From: Isoetes taiwanensis
Lineage: Eukaryota > Streptophyta > Lycopodiopsida > Isoetales > Isoetaceae
Direction: 5' to 3'
Length of the DNA stretch: 64,000 nt
Assembly (NCBI GenBank): GCA_021234155.1
Contig: JAJEKV010000092.1
Location: 2,428,561-2,492,560, forward strand
Of the stretch, positions 1-11,703 are shown piece after piece. The translations under genes and the position numbers were made by a program. Under the pieces are notes generated by a model. That model was not told the DNA's origin, did not search any database, and worked only from the letters and a program-made list of their open reading frames with translations. Numbering within the stretch: position 1 is the first letter of the stretch; every line of letters begins with the position of its first letter.

Positions 1-713
1 GGATTACATGTTTACCTTATAGAGCTAAACTCCGGCAGTAATAGGATGAACATGGTCTATTGCAAAGCACTTTCTGAATCTCAGTTATACTCCAGCTTTG
101 TGTGGTTTAGGTAGCTCCCAATCCATCCGAGCTCCCGGCTTTTAAAAGTAGACGCCCTTGCATAAAGCTTGATGGGCGACCGTCTAAATGCCAGTTCTAC
201 AGAAATTGAATAAATTCATCATTTCATATGAAAAATGGAACAGATAGACCTCATTGAATTATTCTATCAGTATACTGCTGCAACTGGAAGCTACGTAATT
301 GTCCTACACATTTAAAATGTGGAGTTTGTGGCAAAAAGGTAATCAACTTCTAGTCACGTTAATTTCAAAATTGAAATGATATATATGCATGATCCAGCAT
401 TCATCCATTCTAGTTAAGATTTCCTCAAACAAAATTCAGATCTTACAAAGGGTTGCACAACATCGAGCACATCTAGCCATTCCGAGAGTTTAAGATAGTC
501 TCCCAAGTTCAAAAGATTAGAAACCTTTGAAAAACGTTGATACCCCTCAATTGATTATGGTTATTAGAAAAATTGTCTTGAATGTCATGGAAGGCATATC
601 TCTGTGAATGTTTGATATGCTTGGGGGTCTAGAAGAATCCCATCTGCAACAACATCCAATCAACATTTACTCCGTAACTTTGAGCGTATAAAACACGGTA
701 CAAAGCTACATAC
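1..713. other. No gene recognised; intron or 3' flank of the TcdA-like gene
   Basis: AT-rich sequence without a credible reading frame on either strand. It lies 3' of the TcdA-like exon that ends at 714 (minus), after a canonical GTATGT donor. It is therefore most likely an intron whose next exon lies beyond the left edge. I saw no repeat with a copy elsewhere in the window. Confidence 0.5.
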
Positions 714-1274
714 CTTGTAAGTGTTAAAATATTCATTGAACGCCACATCTCCCTGCCCACATCACGAGAACGTTGATTCCGTGCACTTCGGCCATGCCAA
801 ACTTCCCGCACAATGAAGGCAACTTCATCTTTGTCAACCTTTAGCAGACAAATCTCTCAATCTCAGCAGATTGCATGATCCCTCAATGTTCGTATCCTAC
901 ACATCAAAGAGCTTGAGGAGGAAAAATTTATATGGACATAGAAGCCAATAAACTATGTACTAGGCAATGCGTCTCTACATACATTCTAAAAAGCATTCCC
1001 AGCAGAGTTCAACAAATCTACCGTAACAATTAAATGGCCATAGAGTTTTCAGCAATACCTCCACATCGTCTGCACTTCCAAAGTTTAACTCTTCACGTTC
1101 AATAAGGCGATTATGCAGAATACCATAATGATCCACATCCAAATGAAGTAGTGGTTCAGTTTCAATTTGCAACCTAGCTAGCTTAGTTATGGCAATCGAT
1201 GCCATAACTTGCCCGAATAGAGCAGCTATGGTCCCTAAGACCAGTATAATACGTACTCTAAAACCTGGAACCAC
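714..1274 (-). CDS. TcdA-like (ThiF/E1-fold) tRNA threonylcarbamoyladenosine dehydratase, two internal exons
   Basis: Two exons on the minus strand, 1059-1274 and 714-838, separated by a 220-bp GT-AG intron. The first follows an acceptor reading ATCTAG and starts in phase 0 with VVPGFRVRII; it contains FGQVMAS and HLDVDHYGILHNRL and ends at a GAG|GTATTG donor. The second begins VDKDEVAFIVREVWHGRSAR, contains GREMWRS and ends LTLTR at a CAAG|GTATGT donor. Frames agree across the junction and no stop interrupts them. From memory of the plant family, this is the C-terminal part of the ThiF/E1-like enzyme related to bacterial TcdA, which makes the cyclic form of t6A at tRNA position 37 using ATP. 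The catalytic Rossmann part and both gene ends are not visible. Upstream exons would lie beyond the gypsy insertion at 1.65-6.17 kb, which would then be intronic. Family assignment is fairly secure; enzyme activity and organelle are inferred. Confidence 0.72.
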
Positions 1275-1651
1275 CTAGATAGCATGCAGATGCATGATTG
1301 GTCACAAAAACAAATTCAACATACTTTACAAAATTCATGTTTCTTTATAATAAAAACACGATCATTACAGTGACATTAGACATCTGAGTCCTAAAGTTAC
1401 ATGCTGCTTGGTTACTGTCAGCATCCTCTAAAAACATGCGGCAAAGGGAAATCTCCAACCATCTTTTTTCAGATTTGCTCCAACTTTTTGGATTTGCTCC
1501 AACCATCTCCCTTTCATATGAAATCAACAAAATCAAGATTAAAAAGGTTAGAAATTTGGGTCACATGGAAATCGGGTTAGAAAACAAATCTTAGCTCTTT
1601 TGCAAGCTAAAAGTAAAGTGCAGAATGCAAACATCGAAGGTGCTTTGAAGA
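1275..1651. other. Intronic AT-rich stretch upstream of the TcdA-like exon
   Basis: Non-coding sequence between the acceptor of the first visible exon and the gypsy element. Nothing recognisable on either strand. Confidence 0.45.
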
Positions 1652-1656
1652 AGAGC

Positions 1657-1878
1657 TAAAACAGACACTTGACGTGGCATGCTATCTCACCACACAGCCA
1701 CGAGCTCTCAGCCAAACACAGCCGCCCCCAGAGATCTCCCCCGAGCAACTATATAGCATGCACGCCCTTTTGGTCCTCCCTTGGACCAAACCCTTTTTTG
1801 GACAAAGGCCCGAAGGTCCAAAAACCCACATGACCCAAAAAGGCCCAAGGCCTTTTGCCATGTCCTTGGCATATATCA
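1657..1878 (-). repeat. 3' LTR of the gypsy element
   Basis: 222 bp, copy of 5942-6163. Both contain the same central stretch that yields open but meaningless frames on both strands. On the minus strand it starts TGATATATGC, directly after the purine tract. Confidence 0.85.
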
Positions 1879-1967
1879 TTCCCTCCCTCTTGACATTGCA
1901 GCAGTCCTCTGCTGCAAAAGGGTGTTTAAATACCTTTAGCCATCCGAGCATAGTCCCTCCTTGTCCT

Positions 1968-4464
1968 TCATGTAGGCCGGCTAGTAGAAGCCTGTTCTCG
2001 AACATCTACTTGTCTCTCAGCTTCCTTTGCTTTCTGGTCTTTATACTCCCTAAGAATATCCAGATAAGCTTCTAAAATATTGCCACGTACCCATGAAGCG
2101 TCCTTCAAAGTTTTGAGAGCAAACTTTACCAAATACTGTCTTGAACCACTAGTGGATTTTTCTTCCAAAATTATTTTCCGATTCTAGAACTTTGGAAATA
2201 CCAATCAATTCTGGCTCACTTAACCTTTCAACTGAAGGTAAGTCTTTACCTTGATAAGCTTTTAAGAATTATACATTCACTATATCATACATTTTCTAAC
2301 ATTGAGGCAATCGTAATTGATATGCACTGGCACTCTCATTGACCACTTATAACTTGAAATGATCCATGGAAATGGGGTGCCAACTTAAGATTCTTCTTGC
2401 GCGCATCTTTCTTAAAGTGGCCTTTATGGATCCTCATCCATACCCAATCTCTTTCCTTAAAAACCATTGGTTGCCCCAACTTAGATGATTTATTTGCAAA
2501 AGACGTCGTAGCATCTCGAATATACGAGCCTGAAGCAAGTCTGTAAGATCCTTACGCTCAATAAGCAAATCATCATCAGCTGGAACATCCTCACACACTC
2601 GAAAGAGTGGCTCCCGTACAGGCTGACCATAGACCACCTAAAAAGAGGTCATCTTTATGGTAGACGGATAGGTGTTGTTGTATACAAATTTAGCTATAGA
2701 TAATTACCCTTGTCATGTTCTTGATGTCCATTGCCAAAGCCTCTTAAGATGGAACAAGTAACTTTGTTCACCACCTCAAGTTGTCCATCATTTTCTTGGG
2801 GAAATGCAGTGTCAGTTCCCAATTGCATAAATAATGCCTTGCACAATTTACTTGTATCCTTAGACAACACAGGTAGCCTAAATATCTCTTTAAAGGAACA
2901 CCATGAGGTTTCTTGTTCGCTTTCTTTATCCGTTGGCAAGTGACACAATGACGAATATGAACCAAGACATCTCTCCACATCTAGGCCAAATAAAGTATGG
3001 TTCAAGCTTTGCCAAAATCGCCCCCACGCCATGATGACCCCCAGTAGGTGCATCATGGACCTTTCTAAGAATAAGTGATCTAAAGTCACAAACAATGCAT
3101 AGCTTTGGACCTTTATATAAGAACCCATTAACGATCTTATATCCATATGCATTGCCACTTGAGCCAATAACCAAATATCCTTATAATCATGGTCAGTGGC
3201 ATACAATGATTTTATTTCCTCCAAATGGTTGGATTGTGCTATAGAAAGAGAACAAACTGCATAACACCTACTTAAAGCATCCGCCACAACATTCTCTTTA
3301 CCAGGACGATAGTCCACTAAGAAATCATATTGCCGCATAAAAGCAACTTATTTCAATTGCCTTTCCAATAATCTTTTTTGCAAACAATGTGCCTAATGCT
3401 TTGGTGGTCAATCAAAATATGAACCGTCGACCCTAAAAGATAATGTCGCCACACTTTCAAAACATGAATGACAGTAGAAATTCTTTATCATAAACACTAT
3501 ATCTACTTTCGTGTCAGAAAACTTTCGACTTTCATAAGCAATAGGATGACCATCCTGCATCAAAACTGCACTCAAAGCCATACCACTTGCATCAACACAT
3601 AACAAGTAAGGTAGACCCCAAACTTTGACAAACGCAGAATAGGAAGATTAACCATGGCATCCTTTAAAACTTGGAAAGCGAAGCGATGATTCTGATTCCA
3701 TTGGAAAGGAACATCTTTTCATGGCAACAAATATAGATCTGAAGCTAAACGAGCAAAATTCTGTACAAACTTTCTATAATAACTGCATAAGCCCAAAAAG
3801 GAACGAAATGCATCAACTGAAGTAGGTACTGCCCAATCCACACTTGCTTGTACGTTACTAGGATCCATTTTAAGACCTCGGTGCAAACAATATGACCTAA
3901 ATACTCAATTTCCGATTGGAAAAAGATACTTTTCTCAGGATTAAGAGTAATAGACTCCTCTCTTAACCGATGGAAAACCTCTCGCAAATGCAAGTAATGG
4001 TCATCCTCAGACTTACTAAACCAATATGTCATTAAAGAAAATGACAACAGAAGCCCCATGCACATCCTCAAATATACGCCCCATTAGTCTCGCAAAAGAA
4101 GCTGGCGCATTTGTAAGTTCAAATGGCATGACTAAAAACTCATAATATCCAAACGTTGTTCGAAATGCAGTCTTATGGACATCTTTGGGTGCAACTGGAA
4201 GTTGCCAACACCCGGACTTAAGATGAAGACGACTAAAAACTTTGCACCTTGGAACTTTGGTGCCAAGAACTATCTTTTTTTCTTGACCAACAAGACAGGA
4301 GCACCAAAAGGTGAAAAACTATAGCGGATCAATCCAGCTTGAAGGAACTCATCAAGTTGGCGCCGAATCTTTATTTGTTGGCCATGCATTCTCCAAGAAG
4401 GAGCTTGATCAGGCAATTCTTTTCGAGGAAGAAGATAAAATATTGCAAAAAGACAGTTTGACAC
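1968..4464 (-). pseudogene. gypsy pol remnant: RT, RNase H, integrase, chromodomain
   Basis: Pieces of one polyprotein in several frames, read from high to low coordinates. 4270-4464: start of RT (IRYSFSPFGAPVLLVKKKR). 3745-4071: RT after the active site (LNPEKSIFFQSEIEYLGHIV). 3408-3605: RNase H start (VDASGMALSAVLMQDGHP). 2694-3338: tether region (DYRPGKENVVADALSR) running into integrase. 2768-3174: HHCC zinc domain (THDAPTGGHHG-like, CVTCQRIKKANKKPHG). 2434-2637: integrase C-terminal part. 1968-2168: a chromodomain-like end (RQYLVKFALKTL, ASWVRGNILEAYLDI). Stops and frameshifts occur throughout, so no product is expected. The chromodomain at the integrase end places it among chromoviruses. 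Confidence 0.82.
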
Positions 4465-5928
4465 TCATTCAATGGAGATGCACTAGACTTAGGATGCAAA
4501 ACCACCAACTACACAGAACGAGTTTTCATTGCCAAACGTTTAAAACTATTGGAATGGGGTTAGAACATATATATATTTTTTAAACAACTTCAAAGGTCTC
4601 GCTCCCGCTAGCCAAGGCTAACCCAAGGGTACTAGTAATCCAATCAACTAAAGGATTAAACTCGTAACACCCATTCCTTGGTGACAACCCAAGCATCACC
4701 AACCACAACCGCACATAAGAGGGAGACTGCCCTGCATTACATGACCAAATAAAATACTAAGAAAGACAGCTAAATCCTACTGACCTTGAGATAACTTAGG
4801 CAATCCAAAACGCAAGTCTTCTACTTAGCGATAATAATTTTTTGTTGCTACTTCTATCATGTAGAGTCTAATGCCAGAACCCTATGCTCATGCCACTTTT
4901 GTCTCCTTTGTCCTTGAGAATAGACATATATATGTTCTATGTCTTAAAGGGAGCATCAAGGAAAACATGAGGGTCTTTGGTGTGAGAGAATAGTCCAAAA
5001 ATTGGTACCAACTATCATGTCCTCCTTTAAGCATGGGCTTTTGAGTTGTACGTCAACCAACATGCTTGAGCCTTAATATACACGTTGAGCCCTAATATAG
5101 ATGTGCTATTATTGTCTTTGTAGGCACTAAGGCCCCCTTTGGTATATAAAGGACCACAATCAATACACGTGCTATTATTGTCTTTGTACAATAAAGGCCC
5201 CCTTTGTTGACTTCCTTTATGTACCTTTATTCCTATCTTTTAACTTTTATCTTCATGTCATATCTTTGAACTTTCATAGGGCAAGTCCTAATTTTTAGCT
5301 TTGAACACTCACGTAAAGACATCTTTGGCCTAGACTATTCCTTATGAATTAGTCTACCCCGTTGCCAGCAAAAAGAATACTTTGCCACCAAAATGAATAC
5401 TTTGCCACCAAAATGAATACGTGCCCTTAAGTTTTGTTTTTTAAAACCAATAAAGGCTCCCCTTTGTGGACAACCTTTTCTTGCCTTTATTCATAGCGTG
5501 TAACTTTTTCCTTTATGTCATGGGGTAACTTTCATGGCATATACTTGTGCTAGAGTGTGTCTTCTAAATAAGATATGACATATAATTGGCCTTGGCCTTG
5601 GCCATTCCTTATCTATATCATTAACATCCACACATTCCTTAAGATTATTGCCTTCTTAAGAATGTCTCCACAAGGTCATAAACCAAGGGACATATTTTAA
5701 GTACTTTAAGACAAAAACCTCATTATCTTACATGCATAGCTCTATTCTTGCCAAGGCCATAACCCAGCTACAAAGCATAGCCTAGCCATACTAGAATTCA
5801 TACTCGCTGTGCCAAACACAAGTCAGGATCCACAAATCCACAACAGAACAATCGTGAGTATGCCTTGCTTGGAGTTACTTGTGTAAGCACCAAGCCCATC
5901 TCTAATGAAACACCCATCGAAACCTAAC
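4465..5928. other. 5' part of the gypsy interior, no recognisable gag
   Basis: No coherent frame. It holds a short direct repeat with a 20-bp period at about 5378-5415 (unit close to AAAATGAATACTTTGCCACC) and loosely repeated phrases around 5100-5480. Presumably eroded gag and leader sequence. Confidence 0.4.
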
Positions 5929-5940
5929 GCTCTGATACCA
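5929..5940 (-). other. Primer binding site of the gypsy element
   Basis: Minus strand reads TGGTATCAGAGC, the standard complement of the plant initiator Met tRNA 3' end, one base inside the 5' LTR. It fixes the element's orientation. Confidence 0.9.
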
Positions 5941-5941
5941 C

Positions 5942-6163
5942 TAAAATAGACACTTGACATGGCATGCTATCTCACCACCCAACCACGAGCTCTCAGCCAA
6001 ACACAGCCGCCTCCAGAGCTCTCCCCCGAGCAACTATATAGCATGCACGCCCTTTTGGTCCTCCTTTGGACCAAACCCTCCTTTGGACAAAGGCCCAAAG
6101 GTCCAAAAGCCCACATGGCCCAAAAAGGCCCAAGACCTTTTGCCATGTCCTTCACATATATTA
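5942..6163 (-). repeat. 5' LTR of the gypsy element
   Basis: 222-bp copy of 1657-1878. On the minus strand it begins TAATATATG, where the partner has TGATATATG, so the canonical TG has mutated here. A 5-bp duplication follows at 6164-6168. Confidence 0.85.
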
Positions 6164-6168
6164 AGAGC

Positions 6169-6618
6169 AAACACAAAGGCAAAACACCAACTGAACCTTA
6201 GACAGAAAACTCGTAGATAAAATCTTGTAACGAAAAATATTGTAGCTCTATACATTTGATACGGAATCTGGCACTTCTTGTAAGAGGATACAGACCTAGA
6301 CTTTCGGTGTGCTTAAGTTGAGTTTCTCTTGGAGTTAGAGCCATTGCAAAAGGTTTAAATCCGGCATTTCCTAAAGCCATCCATGCAAGCAAGGAAAATA
6401 GTTACCCAAAGCAACCTGAGATGCCTGAATTCTTTACCAACAATCTATATACTACATTTTGCAAAAAATGGGCACAATCTAAGCAAGAATTGCTTTTCCC
6501 TACAAGCATAAACTCTGCGATTCAGAACTTACAGTGCACCAAATTAAATACGAGAGCTTGAGATGTCAGATGATGGAGCCAAGGCGTGAGACAGAGGAGG
6601 GAAACAGAGAAAGATTAG
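6169..6618. other. No gene recognised
   Basis: A minus-strand open stretch at 6198-6392 has no family I recognise and no splice support. The rest is AT-rich and featureless. Confidence 0.4.
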
Positions 6619-7010
6619 CTTCCTCCAGTTCATGGCTATGGTTCGGATTTCATCTTCATGTCGGGTTTTATGCAGAGGGATTTTTGTGAAGAGGGTTGTT
6701 GATAGTTTATTCTGTTGGTTGCAGCCTGACTATGGCGTGCAAATCCTAGAAGAGCTTTGCCGCCTAGCATGGCCCTTTTTGGTAGAAATGAATGGTGGCA
6801 AAATAGCATCTACTTATGGACACGAGATAGCTGGAGGCACAAATCCAGAAACTCGTGTTTCAGCTTCGGGCTTCTTCCAGTTCATGGCTATGGTTCAGAT
6901 TCGGTCTTTAGGTCAGGTTCTGCGCAGAGGGTTGTGCAGTTTAGTTTGTTGGTTGTACCCTAGCTGTAGCTTGCAAACCCTAGAAAAGCTTCCTCGCATA
7001 GAATGGCTTT
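6619..7010 (+). repeat. Diverged direct duplication with a 252-bp offset
   Basis: About 140 bp starting CTTCCTCCAGTTCATGG at 6619 recurs at 6871 as CTTCTTCCAGTTCATGG and stays alignable to roughly 7010, with many substitutions. An open frame (6632-7123, 163 codons) spans both copies and so contains an internal repeat (FMAMV-type and CWL-P-type segments). I do not recognise it as a protein family and regard the frame as probably non-coding. Confidence 0.6.
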
Positions 7011-7696
7011 GCCACACAAAGTGGCTTTGCTTACACAGAGTGGCTTCGTCTTATTTCATTTTTTTAATGCCAAAGGTCTTCAAATGGCTTTCTTGGTGCC
7101 TCGAACACACAACAGGGTTTTAACCCAAAGCTATTAATTTATCAGCCAAATCTAGTGGTGATAAGAACTGCAAGGTAGCGGCATTTCATCTATGTGCAAG
7201 AAATTATAACGTACATGCATTGTCTAGCAGTAATACCATGCATTAATATGCACGTCATTCAAAGCCATGCAGCTTAAAGTAAAGAAAAATAAAATTTTGC
7301 AAGCCTGCAAGCCTGTACAAAATGAGCCAGGCATATCTGCTAACATGTTCTATTATTGAAGGATGTAAGCCAATCTATCTTGGAAAGCTATACATGTCTG
7401 CTAAAGAGCTTGGCAAATGAGCAGGCAAAGGTTTTTGTTTATTTGGTTTTGGGCAAAGATTTAAATAACAGAGCTAGAATTAAGCGTGCTACATGGTTTG
7501 GGTTGAACAGATATAAATATGATACATGGTTTGTGTTGAACAGATATGGTTTTCTTACTTTTAGAAATTAAGTAGTAAAGAAGATGCATCAAACCTCTGT
7601 TTGGTGTAAGTGGAACAACTAAAGGTGTATCTTGTTGATGTCTTTCTTCAAATGTAGGTACAAATCCTGTATAGAACCAGAAGCTTAATTTTTTCA
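7011..7696. other. No gene recognised
   Basis: AT-rich. Around 7490-7560 a phrase of about 36 bp (ATACATGGTTTG-GTTGAACAGATAT) is repeated directly twice. Nothing else was found. Confidence 0.4.
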
Positions 7697-7775
7697 TAGA
7701 ATAGAATAGAATAGAATAGAATAGAATAGGTTTTTAGCGTCCACGGAGACCAATTGGCCTATGGGACCCAAACAA
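7697..7775 (-). mobile_element. 3' end of pentanucleotide-tailed LINE family (copy a)
   Basis: An (AATAG)n array at 7698-7729 followed by the family core: GTTTTTAGCGTCCACGG, then AATTGGCCTATGGGACCC. Read on the minus strand this is a LINE 3' end with an ATTCT tail. No coding part is attached, so this is a very short 5'-truncated copy. Confidence 0.7.
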
Positions 7776-8690
7776 AAAGAGATAGAAGAGGTTATAAATG
7801 TTTGTTAAATTTCTACAATAAGAATACTCAATTTAGTTTATGCAAGTTAAAAATGTATGCACCTAAACGTATATTTGGTTAGAAAGTTTGGATTGATAGA
7901 AATTAATAAAAGAATTATGCAAGATCTGTTGATTCACAAGTTCTACTGTTAGTATTGCTATATATGACTATCCTCAAGGGTGCATTTATGTGGTAGTCAC
8001 TTTAAAATGCTCAAGTTGTATGGATAATTGTTAAAGGTGGCAAGAAAATTACACATGGAGAGAAATGCCATAAGGTCTACTGATATACATGAAGCCATTT
8101 CTTCTTAAGTACCTAAAAGCAATGACCAAGCTGATCTACTAAATACTTGGACGAGTAAGTAGAATGCATAATTTGGTGCATTCGTTAATCATTTCTTTAA
8201 ATTCTATTGGTGACTATCCATCTGCTCTAGTCGATTATTATTTGCTATAAATTTGAGATGGGTTGGTCGTGTATTGGGCTCTGGTTGGTCAGAAACTGAC
8301 TAAAGTTATACTTAGATTGGCTGGGTACATCTCTTTGTGCTTGCACTAAAGCATATATATTGAAAGCAATGTTTGAAGCGTTAAAAGCAGTGGTAAATAG
8401 CTCAATATTGCACAGGCTGAGAAATCAATCTTTTTGTTGCAAACGCCAAGAATTTTGATCTTAAGGTAGATTCACTTGTTGGCTCTTAACTTATGCCTAG
8501 CAACGCTGGGCACTCTCACTAGTTTCTACTATAAGAATATAATAATCTTTTAGTGTATGTAATCATAATATGTCAAAAACTAGACGACCAGGATTATCCA
8601 ACAATCCAGATTCACTTAATCTAATGGCCTAGATTCATTAAATCCAACGATCACAAGGGAAAAATATAAAGGGGAAGAAAGAAATGATTG
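7776..8690. other. No gene recognised
   Basis: AT-rich, with no open frame or repeat that I could support. Confidence 0.4.
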
Positions 8691-8694
8691 GAAA

Positions 8695-8835
8695 GAGATA
8701 TTATATACATATATGTCATATATAATATTACATTCTATATATTATATATGGCATTTATGACATGCATTTCATGTGTCATAACTCATATATATCATATGGC
8801 ATATGTCTTCCTTCCTTCCTTCCTTCCTTCCTTAT
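8695..8835. repeat. AT-rich palindromic satellite followed by a (CTTC)n microsatellite
   Basis: About 100 bp of interleaved ATATG/CATAT steps (motifs such as CATATATGTCATATATAA), then roughly seven CTTC units at 8806-8835. The same type of AT satellite recurs at 30.4-30.8 kb. Confidence 0.6.
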
Positions 8836-9002
8836 AAATAAGGTATATAGCATAATCTTCTTATATTATAAAATTATAGGGTAAATATATAATAAATCAA
8901 ACCCTAATTTGGACGGCTGAGATCATCTGATTGTATTCGAAGGCCGAGATTTATCGCACGAGTTCCTACCATCGTGATTGGTCATGCATTGATCCCTTAA
9001 GG

Positions 9003-9716
9003 CGAAACGAAAAAGAAAAAGGGAGGAAGGAGGGAAAGTGAAGGGCAAAAGGCCACGGAAAAAAGGGGAAGAGAAAAAGGGAAAAGGAAAAGAAAAGGGA
9101 AAAAAGACACCGAGAGAAGGGGGAGAGGGAAACGGCAAGGACATGCGGAAAAGGGAAGGGAAAAGGGGGGAGGACACTAGGAAACGGGAAGAGGGAAAAG
9201 GTGGAAAGAGGACACGGGAAGATGCAGAAGAGAAAAAAGGAGGGACAAGAAAAAAAAAATGAGAAGGGAAGGGAAAAAAGGGAAGAGGGAAGCGTCAAAA
9301 GAGAAGAGAAGAGGAAAAAGGGGAAAAGAGCATGATAAAAATGAAAGGAAAAAAAAGAAATAAGGGAGGAAGGTACAGAAAAAGGGGGAAGCGGGAAAGG
9401 GTGGGAAAAGGAAAGGGAAAAAGGGGAAAAGGAAAAAGGTGGGGCAAGAGAGAAAGGGAAGGCAAAAGGGAAAGATGGAAATGGTGGGGAAAGGAGGAAA
9501 AAGGAAGGAAAAAACCATTAAGAAAGGAAAGGGAAGCGAAGGGAAGGGAGGAAAGTGGTGTGATACAAATAAAAAGAAAGAAGAATAAATGTGTAGGGAA
9601 AATAAAAAAATGAAAAAGGAAAAAAAGAAACATGAAGGGAAAATGAGGAAAAGAGAAAAGAAAAGGGAAATAGGGAGGTAGAGCAAAAGACAAAGGGAAG
9701 GAAAAATGATGCCGAA
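9003..9716. repeat. Purine-only tract of about 0.7 kb
   Basis: For roughly 700 bp the plus strand is almost entirely G and A, made of drifting variants of GGGAAAAG and AAGGGAGG, with only scattered pyrimidines. All long open frames here (Lys/Arg/Gly/Glu-rich on plus, Phe/Ser/Pro/Leu-rich on minus) are composition artefacts. Confidence 0.85.
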
Positions 9717-10330
9717 TGCACAAAAATCTCTTATAGCCCAACAACGCTAGGCTTAGTTTCTAGCAAACTCATATATATACCTAGAAGTTTTGTAACTAGA
9801 AGTTCACACACCTAAAGAATATTCGCCATCAAGGATATTTTTCCATAGGTTGGAGCATTAATTTACAAATATTGTTGACCGTTCCCCAACTTTGTAAGGG
9901 CTTAAACTGCCACATGAACGATATGGCCATATAAAATGCTATTTGGGAAAGAAATCTACTAGGATATAAATCTTAAATGTCTAGTCACCTGCCTGATGTC
10001 ATTTTCCAATTATTGTTAGAATAAAAAAGTTCATTTGTGATATCCTACTATGGCTAAAAATGTTGATCCCTAGAGGGGGATACGGTGCTATGCCCATATG
10101 TGTATAACTATAGAACTCCAAGGTTATCTACCAACCTGCAAGTCTAGTTATGGATATCTGTGATACTGTCCAAGAACAGGGAATGCTCTACACTCAATGT
10201 GTATTCTTTACAAGTAGTTGCATCACAATCAAAATGTGGCTTTAACCATAAGGTGCTCAAATTCACCTTTGTCACCTTCACCATAAGGTGCTCAACTAAG
10301 AAAATACATCTCTAGTGTTCCCTACTTGAA
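9717..10330. other. No gene recognised
   Basis: AT-rich unique-looking sequence. Near the right end GTGTTCCCTACTTGAAGTA occurs twice in tandem at 10315-10353, overlapping the start of the dispersed repeat. Confidence 0.4.
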
Positions 10331-10660
10331 GTATCGTGTTCCCTACTTGAAGTAATGTGGGTCCAACCGTTGTTACCCAATTGGATTTCTATATAAGTCC
10401 AACCTATGCATGAGAGATATATTATGCCTTATTTAAGGGGTCTGACGGTCTGACCACCAACCATGCTGCTATACAGCTATAGGAAGGTGAAGTATATACT
10501 TAGTGAGAGTTATGTCACTATTGTGAACTGCAACTAAGTATTACCAGTACAAGCAACACTATGAAAAGGAAAGATAGGCCAAAGCTGATAATTTATCCGA
10601 GATGCAAAGATAAAGTCCTGAATAAAGACTAAGAATCCAACAAAAATTATATTTATATAT
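10331..10660. repeat. 330-bp dispersed repeat, copy 1
   Basis: Near-identical to 22389-22710, from GTATCGTGTTCCCTACTTG to ATTATATTTATATAT. The main difference is an extra 8-bp CGGTCTGA at about 10445, an in-place duplication. No coding frame. The second copy lies directly upstream of the unusual RT ORF, so this may be that element's terminal region. Confidence 0.85.
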
Positions 10661-10706
10661 CCCTACCTCCTTCCGGAAAGCAGAGTAAGGTCCTAAGAAG
10701 CATAGG

Positions 10707-10747
10707 GGCTGGGAGGGTCCCTATGCAATCATAGGGCCCTCCCTGCC
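10707..10747. repeat. GC-rich hairpin
   Basis: GGCTGGGAGGGTCCCTAT and ATAGGGCCCTCCCTGCC form arms of 17-18 nt with one gap and one mismatch around the loop GCAATC. It sits 46 bp beyond the end of the dispersed repeat in AT-rich surroundings. Confidence 0.6.
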
Positions 10748-11701
10748 AACTAAATTGCATAAACATCTGTTATAATAACATGAATAAATTAAGAATAAGG
10801 ATGACGATATTAAAAACATACCTGTTCTCATTCAGTTGAAGGTTTTGTTTAATGAAGCAGCTCATGATAAATTGTCGTGTACAACTGTGCCAAATGTCTT
10901 CCACAGGCATTTAGTTCTGTAAACATAATCTTACTGATATGGTTTCCCAAAATTTGGGCAGAAGTATAAGGGAACAAATCCCATCAAAAGTAGGCACTGT
11001 GGCCAAGATAGAAGATATTGTATGCAATGTATATGCAGCTAGACCAGTCAGTTATAAAGAGACATTATAAAATGGCAAGATAAAACTACATTCAAATATA
11101 TAGATGCTGTAAGAGATTGATCAGAAATTATACCATACAAAAGGCAGCATCACCCTCTAGATTCTCTTGATTCTCTATCTATATATCTTGACCTTGTTCT
11201 ATTATATTCTGAAAAACCAGATGAAGACTTCTGATTTCAATTTTGCTCTATATTCTCATTCAAATCACCACAAAGGTTTCAATTTTGTTGTATACTCTCA
11301 TTCAAATCCCCATCAAATAGTTGCTGAGGAGTCATCAGATAATTCCTAATGAAAGTTCCCTTCTAAAAGAAACAGGTTAAAAGAGATAATAAAGATAAAA
11401 TATATGGTATGTCTATTCTATTCTATTCTATTCTATTCTAAAGCCCACACCGGTAAAACCAGTGACCAGAAATAGGGCAATATATAGACTGGCCTAGACT
11501 AATCCTTCTAACTAGCCAAGACATCCAAATAATCTCAGATTATTGGACTTATCTGACCCCCAAAGGGGAGGCTTTAGAGACTTAGACATTTTACTTGAAT
11601 AACTTTAACAATCTTCTCAAGACATGCTGATTAATAATCTGAAAGACTTAACAAAGTGAACAGACCTCTCAACTGGTCCTATTGAGTTGCATAATATTGG
11701 G
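10748..11701. other. No gene recognised; contains a (TTCTA)n array
   Basis: A (TTCTA)n array at 11412-11441 resembles the LINE family's tail in plus orientation, but the conserved core is not next to it. A minus-strand stretch at 10810-10920 ends in an ACAG|GTATGT donor-like site; I could not identify it as an exon. Confidence 0.4.
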
Positions 11702-11703
11702 TT

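Larger units (their letters stand above)
1652..6168 (-). mobile_element. Ty3/gypsy chromovirus, complete ends, decayed interior
   Basis: The element occupies 1657-6163 and is flanked by the 5-bp target duplication AGAGC at 1652-1656 and 6164-6168. It is oriented on the minus strand: 5' LTR 5942-6163, primer binding site 5929-5940 (reads TGGTATCAGAGC, complementary to initiator Met tRNA), decayed pol, a purine tract at 1879-1890 (minus AGAGGGAGGGAA), then 3' LTR 1657-1878. Both LTRs are exactly 222 bp but differ at many sites, so the insertion is old. At 4.5 kb it is short for a chromovirus; the gag part (about 4.5-5.9 kb) is not recognisable. It probably sits in an intron of the TcdA-like gene. 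Confidence 0.85.

Noticed and set aside
1674-2075. Overlapping frames on both strands in the gypsy LTR (also at 5954-6255)
   Set aside because: They lie in non-coding LTR sequence and appear in both LTR copies.
9038-9744. Several open frames on both strands (Lys/Gly-rich and Phe/Leu-rich)
   Set aside because: They arise because a purine-only strand rarely encodes stops; no domain and no start context.
11412-11441. Another full LINE 3' end at the (TTCTA)n array
   Set aside because: The CGTCCACGG core is missing on both sides, so only the tail-like array can be claimed.
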